This document shows positions 1 to 10,721 of a stretch of DNA of 64,000 bases, piece after piece. Position 1 is the first letter of the stretch, and each line of letters begins with the position of its first letter. This DNA is from Apteryx mantelli. Lineage: Eukaryota; Chordata; Aves; Apterygiformes; Apterygidae. The notes under the pieces are model-generated. The model was not told the DNA's origin. It did no database searches and worked only from the letters and a program-made list of their open reading frames with translations. Made by a program: the position numbers and the translations under genes. The stretch is from NCBI RefSeq assembly GCF_036417845.1, contig NC_089981.1, positions 9,937,501 through 10,001,500 on the forward strand, read 5' to 3'.

Positions 1-1127
1 GCTTTTGACACTGTCTCCCATAGCATCCTCATAGACAAGCTCAGGAAGTGTGGGTTAGATGAGTGGACAGTGAGGTGGATTGAGACCTGGCTGAATGGCA
101 GAGCTCAGAGAGTTGTGATCAGTGGCACAGAGTCTAGTTGGAGGCCTGTAGCTAGCGGTGTCCCCCAGGGGTCAGTCCTGGGTCCAGTCTTGTTCAGCTT
201 CTTCATCAATGACCTGGATGAAGGCACAGAGTGCACACTCAGCAAGTTTGCTGAGGATACAAAACTGGGAGGAGTGGCCGATACCCCAGAGGGCTGTGCT
301 GCCATTCAGAGAGACCTGGACAGGCTGGAGAGGTGGGTGTAGAGGAACCTCCTGAAGCTCAACAAAGGCAAGTGCAGGGTCCTGCACCTGGGGAGGAATA
401 ACCCCATGCACCAGGACAGGTTGGGGCAGACCTGCTGGAAAGCAGCTCTGTGGAGAAGGATCTGGGAGTGCTGGTGGACACCAAGTTAAGCATGAGGCAG
501 CAATGTGCCCTTGTGGCCAGGAAGGCCAATGGTATCCTGGGGTGCATCAGGAAGAGTGTTGCCAGCAGGTCGAGGGAGGTGATTCTCCCCTCTACTCAGC
601 CCTGGTGAGGCCACATCTGGAGTACTGCGTCCAGTTCTGGGCTCCCCAGGACAAGAGGGATGTGGCACTACTGGAGCAAGTGCAGCGAAGGGCTACAAAG
701 ATGATTAGGGGACTGGAGCATCTCTCTTATGAGGAAAGGCTGAGAGAGCTTGGCCTGTTTAGCTTGGAGAAGAGAAGGCTGAGAGGAGATCTTATTAACA
801 TGTACAAGTATCTGAAGGGAGGGTGTCAAGAGGATGGAGCCAGACTCTTTTCAGTGGTGCCCAGCAACAGGACGCGAGGCAATGGGCACAAACTGAAACA
901 CAGACAGTACAATCTGAACATGAGGAAAAACTTCTTCGCTGTGAGGGTGACAGAGCACTGGAACAGGTTGCCCAGAGAGGCTGTGGAGTCTCCTTCTCTG
1001 GAGATATTCAAAACCCGCCTGGATGCGATCTTGGGCAACTGCTCTAGGTGACCCTGCTTGGGCAGGGGGTTGGACTAGATGATCTCCAGAGGTCCCTTCC
1101 AACCTCAACCATTCTGTGATTCTGTGA
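1..1127 (+). mobile_element. CR1 LINE, 3' portion with broken reverse transcriptase
   Basis: This is the 3' end of a CR1 non-LTR retrotransposon. It begins inside ORF2 at RT motif A (AFDTVSH) and runs off the left edge of the window. It carries [13 protein letters not shown] (motif B) and the catalytic box region, where the usual FADD reads FAED, so the first catalytic Asp is lost. A TAG stop lies at 340-342. Small deletions near 425 and 588, seen by comparison with the copies at 4.3-5.5 kb and 21.7-24.2 kb, shift the frame twice, and the C-terminal RT frame runs on to a stop at 1051. The element ends with the GGTTGGACTAGATGATCTCC tail and short ATTCTGTG repeats around 1112-1127. It is a dead copy. 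Confidence 0.95.
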
Positions 1128-2496
1128 AATGACTTCAGGAATACTGTTACCCCATAGAATTAAAATGAACAAAAAAGAAAAGTTTTGACCCCTGTTAGTT
1201 CTTTGAATGTTCTGGTGCAGACATTTTCCCTTCTTTCTCTGCCCTCAACTTAATTTCAAAAAATCAGATTTAGATCCATTCCTTTTAAATCCAGCCCTTC
1301 ACTTGCTCATAAACTGTTTTAGTGTTAATTAGATCCACGCACCAGCCAACCCAGAAAGAGAGTAATGGAGACACAAAGGAGGGAAGGATTGAGGGCAGGA
1401 GCCAAAAATAAAAAAAAAAAAAATAGAAAGTCTGGAGAGCTGGATGGAGAGGCAGAGAAATGCCCTTTCAGCCCTGCAGCAACAGGCAAGTGCCAGTGCC
1501 AGGAAGAGAGGTGACCCTCACAGCAGCTACTGGGAAGACAGTGAGATAAGGTGCTGTGGCTGGGAGCTGAAAGCTTTCTCAGAAGCACTAGGGTGAGAGG
1601 CCTTGCATGGCACTGCGTAAGGGGAGCGAGGCATCCGCAGCGTGGGGCGAGACGGTGGTGGGGAAGAGATTTGGCACAGGGACAGGAGGGTGGCTGATGG
1701 CTCAGCAGGAGCTGTGTGCTGCAGCCACATAGGGAAGGGAAAAGCTCCTTACAAGCACCTTTCTCTCCACTGCCTGTACAGGCAGCCTAGGGCAACTAAC
1801 TCATCTGGAGATGGCCATCTTGGGCGAAAGCTGGGAGTGATGAGTTGAGATGTCCTCTGGGGACAGCGATGGAGAGGCTCAGGGTGTAGGTGAGGAATTG
1901 GTGCTCTTCTCTACACACACAGAAGCACCACGCATCACTCCAGGACCCCTGTGTGTTGACCAGAGCAGCCGTGGCACCAGCTGAACGGTCCCCTAGGTGT
2001 TCAGACCTGAAGGATGTTTCTATACAAGCCCAAAATAGCCAGGATGAAACTCATCCCTGCTGAGAATGGCCTCCCAGGAGCTGCCAGAATGCACTGGAGT
2101 CCTGCAGGCTTGGCCTCAAGTCAAAGTGAGGGAAAAGACTCCCTGTAAGGTTCAGGGTCCCAAAGACATGCCCAACATCCTGGGTCACTCTTCCTCCCCG
2201 CACTCTGCATGCTCTGCATAGCCATGCTCTGTGCACCATGTCCCCTTCCACAAGGGGGGACCACGTAATGAGAAGAGGCACTGGCATGGTGTGCAGACAA
2301 GGATCGCTCTCACCCAGCTCCCTGGTCCCCAGCACAGCCCTGCTCGGAAGGGGCACGTCACCAGCTGAGCTGCTCCCACTGCAGTGGAGATGCCCTGGCT
2401 CTGCTGGGGGCTGAGCACTGCTGCCCACCTCCCCTCAGTCCCCTCTGCAGGCTGCCCCACCCTCCCACACCTCCTCGCCAGCAGGGATTTATACGC
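1128..2496. other. Intergenic, no gene recognised
   Basis: I see no recognisable coding or repeat family here. There is an A-run near 1410-1425. The short open frames lack homology I can recognise and lack splice context. Confidence 0.5.
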
Positions 2497-2727
2497 AGTC
2501 TCTGCAGCAGTGTCTCTGGGCACTTGGCCTCCTTCTCCGCACGTTGCTTTCTCTGCAAACGCTTGTTGGAAGGTGACTTTCCCAGAGCCATGGAGCCGGT
2601 GGTGACGGTTGCTCCTGCCCAGGAAGTAAATGACTGGGTTGGTGCTGCTGTCCCAGAGAGATGAGCCAGGGACCATCAAAAATGGGAATTTACCAATGTT
2701 TGGCATGCAATAGTAATGCTTTTTCAC
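2497..2727 (-). pseudogene. MRGPR-like receptor fragment: TM7 and C-terminal tail
   Basis: Read on the minus strand, this frame encodes the last part of a Mas-related G-protein-coupled receptor. It has a TM7 with the NPVIYF motif (2623-2640), then a basic segment RSNRHHRLHGSGKVTFQQAF typical of the MRGPR juxtamembrane helix 8, then an EKATCGEGGQVPRDT tail, also typical of the family. No TM1-TM6 sequence precedes it. The frame opens only 12 or so codons before TM7 and runs on past the expected C-terminus, so this is a fragment and not a gene. The matching N-terminal part of an MRGPR gene lies on the same strand at 31806-32495. The two pieces do not overlap in content and together would cover most of one receptor. 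Confidence 0.8.
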
Positions 2728-2929
2728 TACTTCTCCCTTCTTCAGACAGTCTCACGATATAAAGAACACAAGAACTGTCTGTCCAAAGTTATAGCTTGAC
2801 TCTTGCACTGATGCTTTGCTTCCCAGATGCATCCATGAGCAGCTCTAGCTTCACAGACCTTGCAGAAGATGCTCTACTGCTGTTCAGGGTCACACAGATT
2901 GAGAAATTGTCAGTCCTCTTCCATAATGC

Positions 2930-3560
2930 CTGCTGCTGATTTCACAACCTCCCTCAACACAGCTTCTCATTCCCCAAGGGTCCACTGTCACTGCAGAACC
3001 TCCCTTAGCACACTCATCACTACCGAGTGTCCTCTTCTGACCTCAAAACCTCTCCCAACACAAGCTGTCACCATACATTGTCCCCTACTATTCACACTAC
3101 CTGTTCTACTGTAGGGTCTCCTTGAACTCTCTAGCCAGCCTTATGACACCTCAGCAGCCACAATTCTGCAACCTCTCCTAGTGTTACCCTTCAAAACACG
3201 ATGCCCGCTTCTGATGTCACAAGGTCTTTCAACACAGCTTAGCACCCACAGTATTACCTGCCACTTCATACGATCTTTCAGCACAGTCCCTCACCACACC
3301 TCAGGCACTTCTGATTTCACAAACTCCATGAAGACAGCCCCTGGCCATGTAGCATCCATTTCAAGTTTCACAACTTCCCTCCACACCCTGCCTTGTCCCC
3401 ATCCTGCCCATCATCAAATTCACAACACACATTCACCATGGCTCTATCAACAAACCCCTTGCCAGTATTCACTATCCAGCTGCAAAACCTCGTTCATCTC
3501 ACCATGCACAGTCCCTCCTTGTCCAAATCACAGCTCCCCTGAGCATGACCTGCTGCCATA
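2930..3560. repeat. Degenerate ~50-bp tandem repeat (unit A)
   Basis: A motif of the form TTCACAACCTCCCTCAACAC recurs, strongly diverged, at about 2944, 2995, 3045, 3094, 3146, 3168, 3219, 3268, 3319, 3370, 3422 and 3484. The spacing is mostly 49-52 bases. The strand is pyrimidine-rich and CACA-rich. The open frames across it (84 and 126 codons) follow from its composition and I do not call them genes. Confidence 0.7.
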
Positions 3561-4293
3561 GTGGTGTCCAGAGCCAGGTGCCAAGGTAAGTGGAATGAAA
3601 ATGGAGAAAAGACCTTTCTCCTTTGCTGGCACTAAGCACACCCCTACGGGGAATTATTTTGCAGCAGGAGGTAGCAGCAATTCTTCATTTGGACTTGTGC
3701 ATTAAGTCACCTCTGGAGGTCCATTTGGCTAGGGAAACAAAAGGACATGAATGTGATGCTAGCCAAGTTGCTGCCATGTGTGCCACTGGGTACAGAAAGT
3801 GGCAGGCTGACTCATACTAGGTTAGCAGGCCAGATGCTATTGGCCTGATCTCTGGCTTCTGTCATCTGTTGCTCCTCTTCCTTTCCCAAAGACTGTAAGA
3901 CTTTGTTTACCTTCTTACCCAATACTCTTGTTTCCTGTAGTGACTACTGTTAACCCTCATTAAGCTGCCCAAGGCTCCAGGCAGCAGTAAAAGGACATTT
4001 AAGTTAGGGGACTATTTTCACCAAGGCATTTCTTTACCAGTATTTATTCTCATTAACTGTAGGATTTCTGTTTTCACTGTGGAGATCGCTGGCATTCTGT
4101 GCAGAGGAGATGGAGACATTAACTATGTTGCTATCAGGCCATTCCACATTTCCAGAAATTTCAGCAAAACAAAGCAAAGGACAGTAGCTGAGACAATGTC
4201 TTTCCTGACATCCGTGAGGCATAAGCTACAAATACACAGTAGAGTTGAGAGAAACAATGAATTTGACTTGGGCCTTGGTTGAGATGATATGCA
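3561..4293. other. Intergenic inside unit A
   Basis: Unique-looking sequence matched closely by 35323-36050 in unit B. I see no gene. Confidence 0.5.
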
Positions 4294-5546
4294 GATCACA
4301 GAATCACAGAATCACAGAATCACTGAGGTTGGAAGGGACCTCTGGAGATCATCTAGTCCAACCCCCCTGCTCAAGCAGGGTCACCTAGAGCACATTACAC
4401 AGGATTGCATCCAGGCGGCTTTTGAATATCTCCAGAGAAGGAGACTCCACCACCTCTCGGGGCAACCTGTTCCAGTGCTCTGTCACCCTCACAGTGAAAA
4501 AGTTTTTCCTCATGTTCAGATGGAAGTGTCTGTGTTTCAGTTTGTGCCCATTGCCTCGCGTCCTGTCGCTCGGCACCACTGAAAAGAGTCTGGCCCCATC
4601 CTCTCGACACCCTCCCTTCAGATACTTGTACACATTGATAAGATCTCCTCTCAGCCTTCTCTTCTCCAAGCTAAACAGGCCAAGCTCTCTCAGCCTTTCC
4701 TCATAAGAGAGATGCTCCAGTCCCCTAATCATCTTTGTAGCCCTTCGCTGCACTTGCTCCAGTAGTGCCACATCCCTCTTGTACTGGGGAGCCCAGAACT
4801 GGACGCAGTACTCCAGATGGGGCCTCAGCAGGGCTGAGTAGAGGGGGAGAATCAGTTCCCTCGACCTGCTGGCAACACTCTTTCTGATGCAGCCCAGGAT
4901 ACCATTGGCCTTCTTGGCCACAAGGGCACATTGCTGCCTCATACTTAACTTGGTGTCCACCAGCACTCCCAGGTCCTTCTCCGCAGAGCTGCTTTCCAGC
5001 AGGTCAACCCCCAGCCTGTACTGGTGCATGGGGTTATTCCTCCCCAGGTGCAGGACCCTGCACTTGCCTTTGTTGAATTTCATGAGGTTCCTCTCTGCCC
5101 ACCTCTCCAGCCTGTCCAAGTCTCTTTGAATGGCAGCACAGCCCTCTGGCGTATCGGCCACTCCTCCCAGTTTTGTATCATCAGCAAACTTGCTGAGTGT
5201 GCACTCTGTGCCTTCATCCAGGTCATTGATGAAGAAGCTGAACAAGACTGGAGCCAGGACTGACCCCTGGGGGACACCGCTAGCTACAGGCCTCCAACTA
5301 GACTCTGTGCCACTGATCACAACTCTCTGAGCTCTGCCATTCAGCCAGGTCTCAATCCACCTCACTGTCCACTCATCTAGCCCGCACTTCCTGAGCTTGT
5401 CTATGAGGATGCTATGGGAGACAGTGTCAAAAGCCTTGCTGAAGTCTAGGTAGACAACATCCACTGCTCTCCCCTCATCTACCCAGCCAGTCATTCCATC
5501 AGAGAAGGCTATCAGATTGGTTAGGCATGATTTCCCCTTGGTGAAG
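4294..5546 (-). mobile_element. CR1 LINE, 5'-truncated, present only in unit A
   Basis: This is a minus-strand CR1 whose 3' end, with several ATTCTGTG units, lies at 4294-4321 and whose 5' truncation point lies near 5546. The corresponding place in unit B (about 36045-36060) has no element, so this is a presence/absence difference between the copies. Its RT frame is open from the truncation point to the ORF2 stop at 4385. It starts at the [12 protein letters not shown] segment and includes motif A ([13 protein letters not shown]), GVPQGSVL and an intact FADD box, then the conserved C-terminal domain. The RT fingers, endonuclease and ORF1 are missing, so it cannot be autonomous. Confidence 0.95.
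4385..5546 (-). CDS. CR1 ORF2 C-terminal reverse transcriptase (partial)
   Basis: Uninterrupted RT reading frame of about 387 codons inside the unit A CR1. It holds RT motif A, the PQG motif B, the FADD catalytic box and the cysteine/arginine-rich C-terminal segment ([25 protein letters not shown]) shared with the other two CR1 copies here. The open frame continues about a dozen codons into flanking DNA before a possible start, so that start is fortuitous. The lack of stops suggests a young insertion. Confidence 0.85.
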
Positions 5547-8500
5547 ATATAGATCAGCATGTCTATTTGCTTCGATTGTTTCATTTCATAGGTTCACCTT
5601 TGACTGCAGCTGCTCAGGTTAAGAAAGATGGGGCCCATCATGACAGTGAGATTTGTCTGCCCTAAGTTACTTTGTTTAAAAGCTAGATGTCTATTTCACA
5701 CCTAATCGCATCCTAAAATCAGTTCTGAGGTAGATCAGATGCATCTGCCTCCAGAGACATTCATTTTTTTCTGCAGAAGAGCCTAGAGTGACTAAGTCAG
5801 GGTTAAACTCGCTGACTTCCAATGGCATTAATTAGGTGAATTCCTCCCTCAGTTTCCCAATTCGTAAATGAAGGATTTTTTTGACTGACTTGGTAATTCA
5901 CTGACCTCTGTTAAAACATGCAAATTCTTGCAAAGAGGCTTTACTCACTGGATTTCCAGTGATGAAATTTCTGGTGAGATAGGACTTGGAGGGTCATCAA
6001 GAGGTCACCCAGGACATCTTCTGTCCCTATAAAAACTTCATCGTAACCACTCCTGAGAGAAATGAGCCCAACCTGTCCTTAGAAGACTCCTGTGATAGGA
6101 ATTCTTTACCATCCCTGGAGGATGGTGACTCTTCCTACAGCTTGAGGTTTCTTTCTTTTTTTCCTTTAATGAGGATTTCTCTTTTACATGTTTTTTGGTA
6201 TACACAGAAGTTAAAAAAGGAGAGAAAATATCTAGATTACAAATGGACTGTTTTAGCATTCACAATGCTAGGAAGCCAGAGCAGTGGACCTAATGGCCCT
6301 TTACACATGGGAAATCTATACAACTATCAGCTTGGAGTAAGGAAGAACTCCAGAAGCGTTAACTGGATAGTTCCATGCATATGCTTGTCCAGCTGAATAC
6401 TCAGCTACTCCTTTGACTGTTATTTCTTATGGAGAAACCCTGAAATGCCTTTGTGATATCATTATAAAAGCACTGACTGACAACTGTTTCTTTAAAATAC
6501 ATTTACTTAAACTTTTCAGTCAAGACAGAACTCATTCTCCTCCTTTGCCCCTTTCTTTCACGCCTTCCCTTCACTAAGCCTCCACCCCTCCCTCCTCCAG
6601 CCCCAAGAGCCCTTCAGGTGGAAGATTTCCTGGGAGAGGGTTAAAGATTGGTACTTAAACGGTTTTCTTCTCAGCCCTTTTTGCAGCTGCAGGGGTATGA
6701 AAGCATCATTCAGCACACCCGGGTCACATCATCCACACAGCCTATTAAACCACTTCTCACATAGGCAGGAAACATCAAGATACACTTGTGACACATGAAA
6801 GCAAGTAATAAATTAGATGGGGTTGGATTATACACTAACAGCCACCTCCTAAGCAAGTTTTGGAAGCTTTCCAGAAGCCATTCTATGTTCTTTAAAGGTG
6901 CTGTGCTCTAACACATTCATACCAGGGGAGATAGAAGTTGAGGAGATAAAGTTGTACAGCCCTTACACAAAATATTAGATCTCTAAACACAGGTGAGGTA
7001 AGTTTTGCAGCTTCTCTGCCTTCTCGCTTTGCTACGCTTTGCTTTGCTTTCCTTTCCTTTCCTCTTCCTTTTCCTTTCTTCTTGCACAAATGTGAAAATA
7101 CAGAAAGGAACTTCCACTGAAGTTATATCTAGTTATCTTTGGCTAGAATCATATACAGAGCTAGTTCTACAGCCGCAGATTAGATTGCTTTGAAATTATT
7201 CTTTTGTTTCCCATAACCACCGGAGATTTTAGGGAAGAATGCATGCAGTAAGGAGATGGTGCAATTTCTCACCCTTTCTGAGATGTTAAGAGTACACATG
7301 AGATTCATTTTATTTTGCAGCTGATTGCATTATGTCATATAGCTCAGGTCTACCCCTGCAAAGGCACTTGAAGAGATAAGCCATAACTGGTGGCAATCCT
7401 CTACTGAATTAGTCATTCGAGTAAACCTCTTGGAGTCAGCAGTAAGAAACAGGTACCTGCAGCACATGATTCATCACATCTACAAGTAGACTGGTCAGGT
7501 GTAATCTGCCTAGCTTAGGTACAGGTGCCTACATGACTTAAGGCGATGAGATGAGATCAGACAGATGGGTAGTTTGTTAAATGCAGTTTGGTGGTGATGG
7601 AAATGACGTTATCAAGCAAGATACATAGCCGAGCTGTCTGAATTGTGAATCGGTCCTTTTGTAGATGCACACCTTGTTTTTAGCTCAGGAATTTGCCACC
7701 TGCTGGTATTCAGGCATATAGTTTCCCCTGACCATTTCTCTCTTGGTCACTCCTTTCTGACTGCCTAAATATGGCCCTGCGATTGCTGTGGTATGCTTCC
7801 AGTCATGCTCTGGCTTGGATGGAGCCCAGCTATTTCTTTTCGACTGGGTACTGCACAGCCATAAAGGTGTGCTCATTTCATCCCTGTCATTTATTTTGTT
7901 GAGAAGTCTACGTCGTTGCTCAGTAGAAGGAAGAGGGGTAGAAAGGATCACGACTTGGTAAGACGAGGGAGAAACTGACCTCCCATTGTTCTTACTGATC
8001 CTTTTCCTTGTAGAAATATCTGAAAGGGAACCATCCATGCAAAGTTTACCCTTCTGCTTGAAAAACTTTCATCTAGTGTAAGTACAACTGTAAGCATAGG
8101 AAAAGTCCCTAACTTTGCCCACTTCCTCTCTCGGCTTCACTTTGTGGGTTTGAAAGTAATCTTGGCTTTTCTCAGTTTCAGTGTTTCCTGTGGATGCTTG
8201 ATCCCTTTGTGCCTGCACAAGAATTTCTGATTATGCTGCAGATGGAAGTAGTTGGTAGATAACTTGGCTTAACTGAATCATTCCACAGATTTGCTCACAG
8301 ATCACCAAGACAAATGAGAAGACCTGGTTGTGGTGTAATTCTGCAGGACTTAAAATGGTGCATTTTAACACCAGCTGACGGGGAATGTTTTGATGCTAGA
8401 AGGAAGCCCATACAGTGGATATTTTTATTAAAAGAGTGCCTGCTTTTGGCTGACCTTAAACTCTCTGTGAAGAGTTTCATCTGGTGGTTCCCACACTTCT

Positions 8501-9740
8501 TTGACCAAAGGAACTCTGGTGGTCTGGGTGCATAAAGGCAAGCTAGAAACGTTACACTCTTTCTAAAGATGTAGGCTACTCATTTATTAGTGACACGTAA
8601 TGCTCGATGGGTTGTAGCTGGAATACAGGGTGAACCAAAGAAGTCCCATGTTTATGCTGGAATGTGACCTTGTCTCGAATGAGAAACTGTATGGATGTAG
8701 AAATGCCTAGGGACAAGGAGCTCAGCCATAACCTAAAACAGGTGGATGGCATTACAAAAAGCTCTGAGCTACTTTCAGGAACCAAAAGGGATTATTCTCT
8801 AAAGGTCATTCTAACCTGGTGGTGCTAATTTGCTTAAGCTCCTCATAGTGAGTGGAGGAAAAAAGGGTTCTGCAAAGGACCCTAATTTAGTCATTCTGAA
8901 TCAGCCTATAGAGAGACTTATACTGGCTGTTGGAGGAGTTTAGTTAGATTAGCTTCATTAAGCTAAGTTAACCCTTGAAAGGATCACGCAGAGCGTATCA
9001 AAAATCATACTAGGCAAAATCAGTACAGTGCTGGGACAGAAGATCTCACAAGAGTCTTTCATTCTTCCTTCCTCTGATAGAAACAATGCTGAGATTTAGA
9101 ACAATGTCAAATACTCCATTAAGTCATATGTGCAATTTTTTTCCCCTCCATGATAGATAACCTTCCCAGAACTCATTTTTCAGGCTGTGACATTTCATAT
9201 TTACATTTCAAAATGTATATACACAAGAGAGTTCTTTTCTCTGCATGTGGGTACATTTCTCTTCTAAACAAGAATTCAAAGATCATGTGTACTTATAAAG
9301 CAAATCATCATTCTGAGCAATATTTCCAGGTATTCTTAAAGACACCCATTTTACAAAGATTGCTGTCAGGGACTTTGTCTCCCCTGAGGGCAAACATACT
9401 GCATTATCTGCCTTGTAGTGCCCAAGGTGAACACTCTGGCCTTGTCCTTAGTGCATGGAAGGCTACCAGCCATGGAGCCGGTCCTTCAAAATCCTGGAGC
9501 ACCAGGATTAAGGAACATATCACAGAGTGCACCTATCTCTGTGCCACCAAAGCCATGGCAGAAGCTTTGTACTGTGGAGAATTAAATAGCCGTTTAAAAA
9601 AAAATACATGACAGAAACTAAACACTTCATAAGCTTAATACTAATGCTATATCTTTCTTGGTTTGTATCCACTTCTGATATAGAATCATTATTAATAATG
9701 AAAAAATGCTGATGAATCATGTGTCTGTTTTTATTTTCCC
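5547..9740. other. Intergenic inside unit A, upstream of OR1
   Basis: About 4 kb without a recognised gene. It includes a CTTTG/CCTTT microsatellite at about 7021-7083. The whole stretch has a close counterpart at 36055-40252. A 73-codon frame at 8314-8535 is open in both copies, but I attribute that to the recent duplication. Confidence 0.5.
7021..7083. repeat. Pyrimidine microsatellite (unit A)
   Basis: Interrupted TTTGC/TTTCC pentamer tract. The unit B counterpart (37538-37590) has a cleaner GCTTT run and a different length. Confidence 0.8.
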
Positions 9741-9742
9741 AG
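9741..9742 (+). other. Putative splice acceptor before the OR1-A coding exon
   Basis: The tract TGTTTTTATTTTCCCAG ends 43 bases before the OR1-A start codon. OR genes usually have an untranslated upstream exon spliced to a single coding exon. An equally good acceptor (AG at 40253-40254) precedes OR1-B. Confidence 0.6.
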
Positions 9743-9785
9743 GTGTGTAAGCTGTATATTGCATATTGGCACCCGACTGACCAAC

Positions 9786-10721
9786 ATGGAGAATGCAAGC
9801 AGTGTGAAGGAATTCATTCTTCTGGGCCTTTCAAAGAACCAAGGGGTGCAGAAAATATGTTTTGTGGTGTTTTTGTTCTTCTATATTGTTACTGTGGCAG
9901 GAAATCTGCTCATCGTTGTCACTGTAGTTAGCAGTCAGAGTCTGAACTCCCCCATGTATTTCTTTCTCTGCCACATGTCCATTGCAGATACTTGCTTCTC
10001 TTCTGCCACAGCTCCCAAAATGATTGCTGACTTCCTTGTTGAGAAGAAAACCATTTCCTTTGGGGGTTGCATGGCACTGCTATTTGGGTTTCATATCTCC
10101 GGCGGTGCTGAGGTCTTCATCCTCACAGTGATGGCCTATGATCGCTACTTTGCCATATGCAGACCCCTGCACTACACCACCCTCATGACCAGGCGTGTGT
10201 GTGGCTGGATGGTGATGGGTTCATGGGTGGGGGGTTTTGTGCACTCCCTGGTGCAGACCCTCATAACCATTAGCCTCCCTTTTTGCGGTCCCAACAAAAT
10301 TGACCACTACTTCTGTGATGTCCGTCCCCTACTGCAACTGTCCTGTACAGATACCTATGTTGCAGGCATCATTGTCGTTGCCAATGGTGGAATGATTTGT
10401 TTGGTCTCTTTCATCATCCTGGTCACGTCCTACATTGTCATTTTGTTTTCCTTGAAAAGGCGAACGTCCGAAGGGCGGTACAAAGCCCTCTCCACCTGTG
10501 GGTCCCACATTACTGTGGTGATTCTCTTCTTTGGGCCATGCACATTCACCTACATACGCCCATCCAGCAGCCTCTCGGAGGACAAGAGGTTAGCTGTGTT
10601 TTACAATGTCATCACACCCATGCTGAACCCACTCATCTACACACTGAGAAATGAGGAGGTGAAAAGTGCCATGAGAAAACTGTGGAATAGAAAAGTTTGG
10701 AGTGAAAAGGGTGAGGTGTAG
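9786..10721 (+). CDS. Olfactory receptor 1, unit A (OR family 4-like)
   Basis: Intronless seven-transmembrane odorant receptor of 311 residues, acting at the ciliary membrane of olfactory neurons through the Golf/cAMP pathway. I chose the ATG giving [15 protein letters not shown]. It places an N-glycosylation site (N3-A-S) at the N-terminus and matches the length of OR1-B. Visible OR hallmarks are GN in TM1, the PMYFFL segment, [10 protein letters not shown] at the end of TM3, the HYFCDV extracellular loop, KALSTCGSH at TM6 and [12 protein letters not shown] in TM7. The sequence most resembles OR family 4. It is complete, without stops. Compared with OR1-B it has substitutions in TM3 (LLFGFHISGG versus [10 protein letters not shown]) and loop 2 (HYFCDVR versus LYFCDVH), which may alter ligand binding. 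Confidence 0.95.
   Translation: MENASSVKEFILLGLSKNQGVQKICFVVFLFFYIVTVAGNLLIVVTVVSSQSLNSPMYFFLCHMSIADTCFSSATAPKMIADFLVEKKTISFGGCMALLFGFHISGGAEVFILTVMAYDRYFAICRPLHYTTLMTRRVCGWMVMGSWVGGFVHSLVQTLITISLPFCGPNKIDHYFCDVRPLLQLSCTDTYVAGIIVVANGGMICLVSFIILVTSYIVILFSLKRRTSEGRYKALSTCGSHITVVILFFGPCTFTYIRPSSSLSEDKRLAVFYNVITPMLNPLIYTLRNEEVKSAMRKLWNRKVWSEKGEV

Noticed and set aside
2860-3561. Two open frames (84 and 126 codons) found again at 34622-35323
   Set aside because: They lie in the degenerate 50-bp tandem repeat. Conservation between copies only reflects the recent duplication.
4887-5330. Plus-strand frames over the CR1 at 4.3-5.5 kb and equivalent antisense frames in the other CR1 copies
   Set aside because: They are antisense shadows of the RT coding sequence.
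8314-8535. 73-codon frame preserved in both units (also 38826-39047)
   Set aside because: No family resemblance, and the duplication is too recent for preservation to be informative.
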